Positions 4,863-5,532 of a stretch of 5,532 nt of DNA are shown here, piece by piece (position 1 is the stretch's first letter; each line of letters begins with the position of its first letter). Source of the stretch: JBOFSR01 sp051651645 (GTDB taxonomy: Bacteria > Spirochaetota > Spirochaetia > Treponematales > Treponemataceae); NCBI GenBank assembly GCA_051651645.1, contig JBOFSR010000017.1, forward strand, positions 1-5,532, read 5' to 3'. The notes beneath the pieces were generated by a model. It did no database searches. It was not told the origin of the DNA and was given only the letters and a program-made list of their open reading frames with translations. The translations under genes were made by a program, and so were the position numbers.

Positions 4863-5528
4863 ATGCCAACAAGAAGATTTGACAACGAAATGCAATGTCT
4901 GAATCTTGATATTATTAAAATCGGCAGCCTAATTGAAAATGCGTTGCAATCCACGATAAAAGCGTTGTTAGAGGCAAACCTTGAGATTGCAAAAAATGTT
5001 ATGCATGAGCATAAAAATATTAGCGAGCTTTCTTCAAAAATCGAGCGGGAGGCTTTGAAGATTTTACTTATTGAACATCCTGTTGCCAGTGATTTACGCA
5101 CGGTTTCTACCGCCCTCAAAGTGGTAACCGATATGTACCGAATGGGCGTGCAAGCAAAAGAAATTTGCGAAATTATCGTTAAACTTTTTGAGGAAAATCT
5201 TGAGTATAAAAATCTTTTGGCAAATATTCCTAAAATGGCAAACGACACGGCAAAAATGGTTCGCCTTTCGCTTGATTCCTTTGTAAAAAAGGATTTTAAT
5301 CTTGCAACTGACGTTATAAATATGGATAATACTATTGATGATCTTTTTGACCGTGTAAAAGATGCCATGATTGATTTAATTAAAACCGACAGCCAAAATG
5401 CAAATCAGGCAATTTATTTAATGATGGTTGCAAAGTATTTTGAAAAAATTGCCGATCACGGCGAGGCGATTGCAAGCTGGGTGCAATTTAGCATAACGGG
5501 CGAGAGAAAAAATATCAAACTCCTTTAG
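4863..5528 (+). CDS. phoU: PhoU, phosphate signalling and transport regulator
   Basis: PhoU is a cytoplasmic all-helical protein of two three-helix bundles. It connects the Pst transporter to the Pho sensor kinase and prevents excess phosphate uptake. Family features are the first-half helix I-E-R-E-A-L-K-I-L (60-68), H-P-V-A-S-D-L-R (72-79), S-T-A-L-K-V-V-T-D (82-90), and in the second half D-N-T-I-D-D-L (155-161) and Y-F-E-K-I-A-D-H (192-199). Length (221) and position after pstB are standard. The odd point is the metal-binding E-x-x-x-D motif: the second is intact (E194-K-I-A-D198), but the first, usually E-R-I-G-D, is Y92-R-M-G-V96, with both acids replaced. By my alignment the first half also has His50 and Ser54 where the second has Asp155 and Asp159. 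The start is supported by AAGGAG 6 nt upstream. The TAG stop at 5526-5528 shows the gene is complete. Confidence 0.92.
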   Translation: MPTRRFDNEMQCLNLDIIKIGSLIENALQSTIKALLEANLEIAKNVMHEHKNISELSSKIEREALKILLIEHPVASDLRTVSTALKVVTDMYRMGVQAKEICEIIVKLFEENLEYKNLLANIPKMANDTAKMVRLSLDSFVKKDFNLATDVINMDNTIDDLFDRVKDAMIDLIKTDSQNANQAIYLMMVAKYFEKIADHGEAIASWVQFSITGERKNIKLL

Positions 5529-5532
5529 TCAA

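Noticed and set aside
4808..5368. Long open frame of 186 codons on the - strand opposite phoU
   Set aside because: It lies almost entirely inside phoU, has a serine/phenylalanine/isoleucine-rich composition typical of an antisense shadow and has no recognisable domain, while phoU is a clear family member.
1..5532. Mobile elements, CRISPR arrays, tRNA or rRNA genes
   Set aside because: No transposase or integrase coding, no spaced identical repeats of CRISPR type, no cloverleaf or rRNA-like segment was found on either strand by eye.

Overview
The window carries an almost complete high-affinity phosphate uptake operon on the + strand: pstS (lipoprotein phosphate-binding protein), a single gene encoding PstC and PstA fused into one permease, pstB (ATPase) and phoU (regulator). 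Upstream are two AT-rich genes of unknown function, a 51-residue protein on the - strand and a 298-residue membrane protein on the + strand. The organism is a low-GC bacterium with clear Shine-Dalgarno sites and sigma70-like promoters. The relaxed lipobox of PstS (L-F-A-S-C) and the general look of the proteins fit a host-associated spirochaete such as Treponema, but this is a weak inference; a Firmicute is not excluded.

Layout. 8-163 (-): small protein with a well-formed promoter at 202-230. 164-404: AT-rich divergent intergenic region with a promoter for each flanking gene, two inverted repeats and an 18-codon leader ORF whose stop overlaps the next start (TAATG). 405-1301 (+): membrane protein, not recognised. 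1302-1421: pst control region with three TTTACA/TTTACC hexamers at exact 10-bp spacing plus a degenerate fourth, a weak promoter and two abutting palindromes. 1422-2216 pstS, 2237-4003 pstCA, 4020-4811 pstB (GTG start), 4863-5528 phoU, separated by 20, 16 and 51 nt and presumably co-transcribed. phoU ends four bases before the window edge, so whether phoB/phoR-type genes follow cannot be seen.

How it works together (family knowledge). Lipid-anchored PstS captures phosphate outside the cytoplasmic membrane and delivers it to the PstC/PstA channel. PstB dimers hydrolyse ATP to drive import. PhoU links the transporter's state to Pho signalling and restrains uptake. Here the two permease halves are joined by a short charged linker, so one polypeptide replaces the usual heterodimer. 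PhoU has lost both acidic residues of its first E-x-x-x-D metal motif but kept the second.

No new kind of system is evident. The points most worth following are the phased TTTACA array before pstS, an 18/16-bp element shared by the pstS and phoU leaders, the one-sided PhoU, the shortened loop in PstS, and the unrecognised membrane protein with its overlapping leader ORF.
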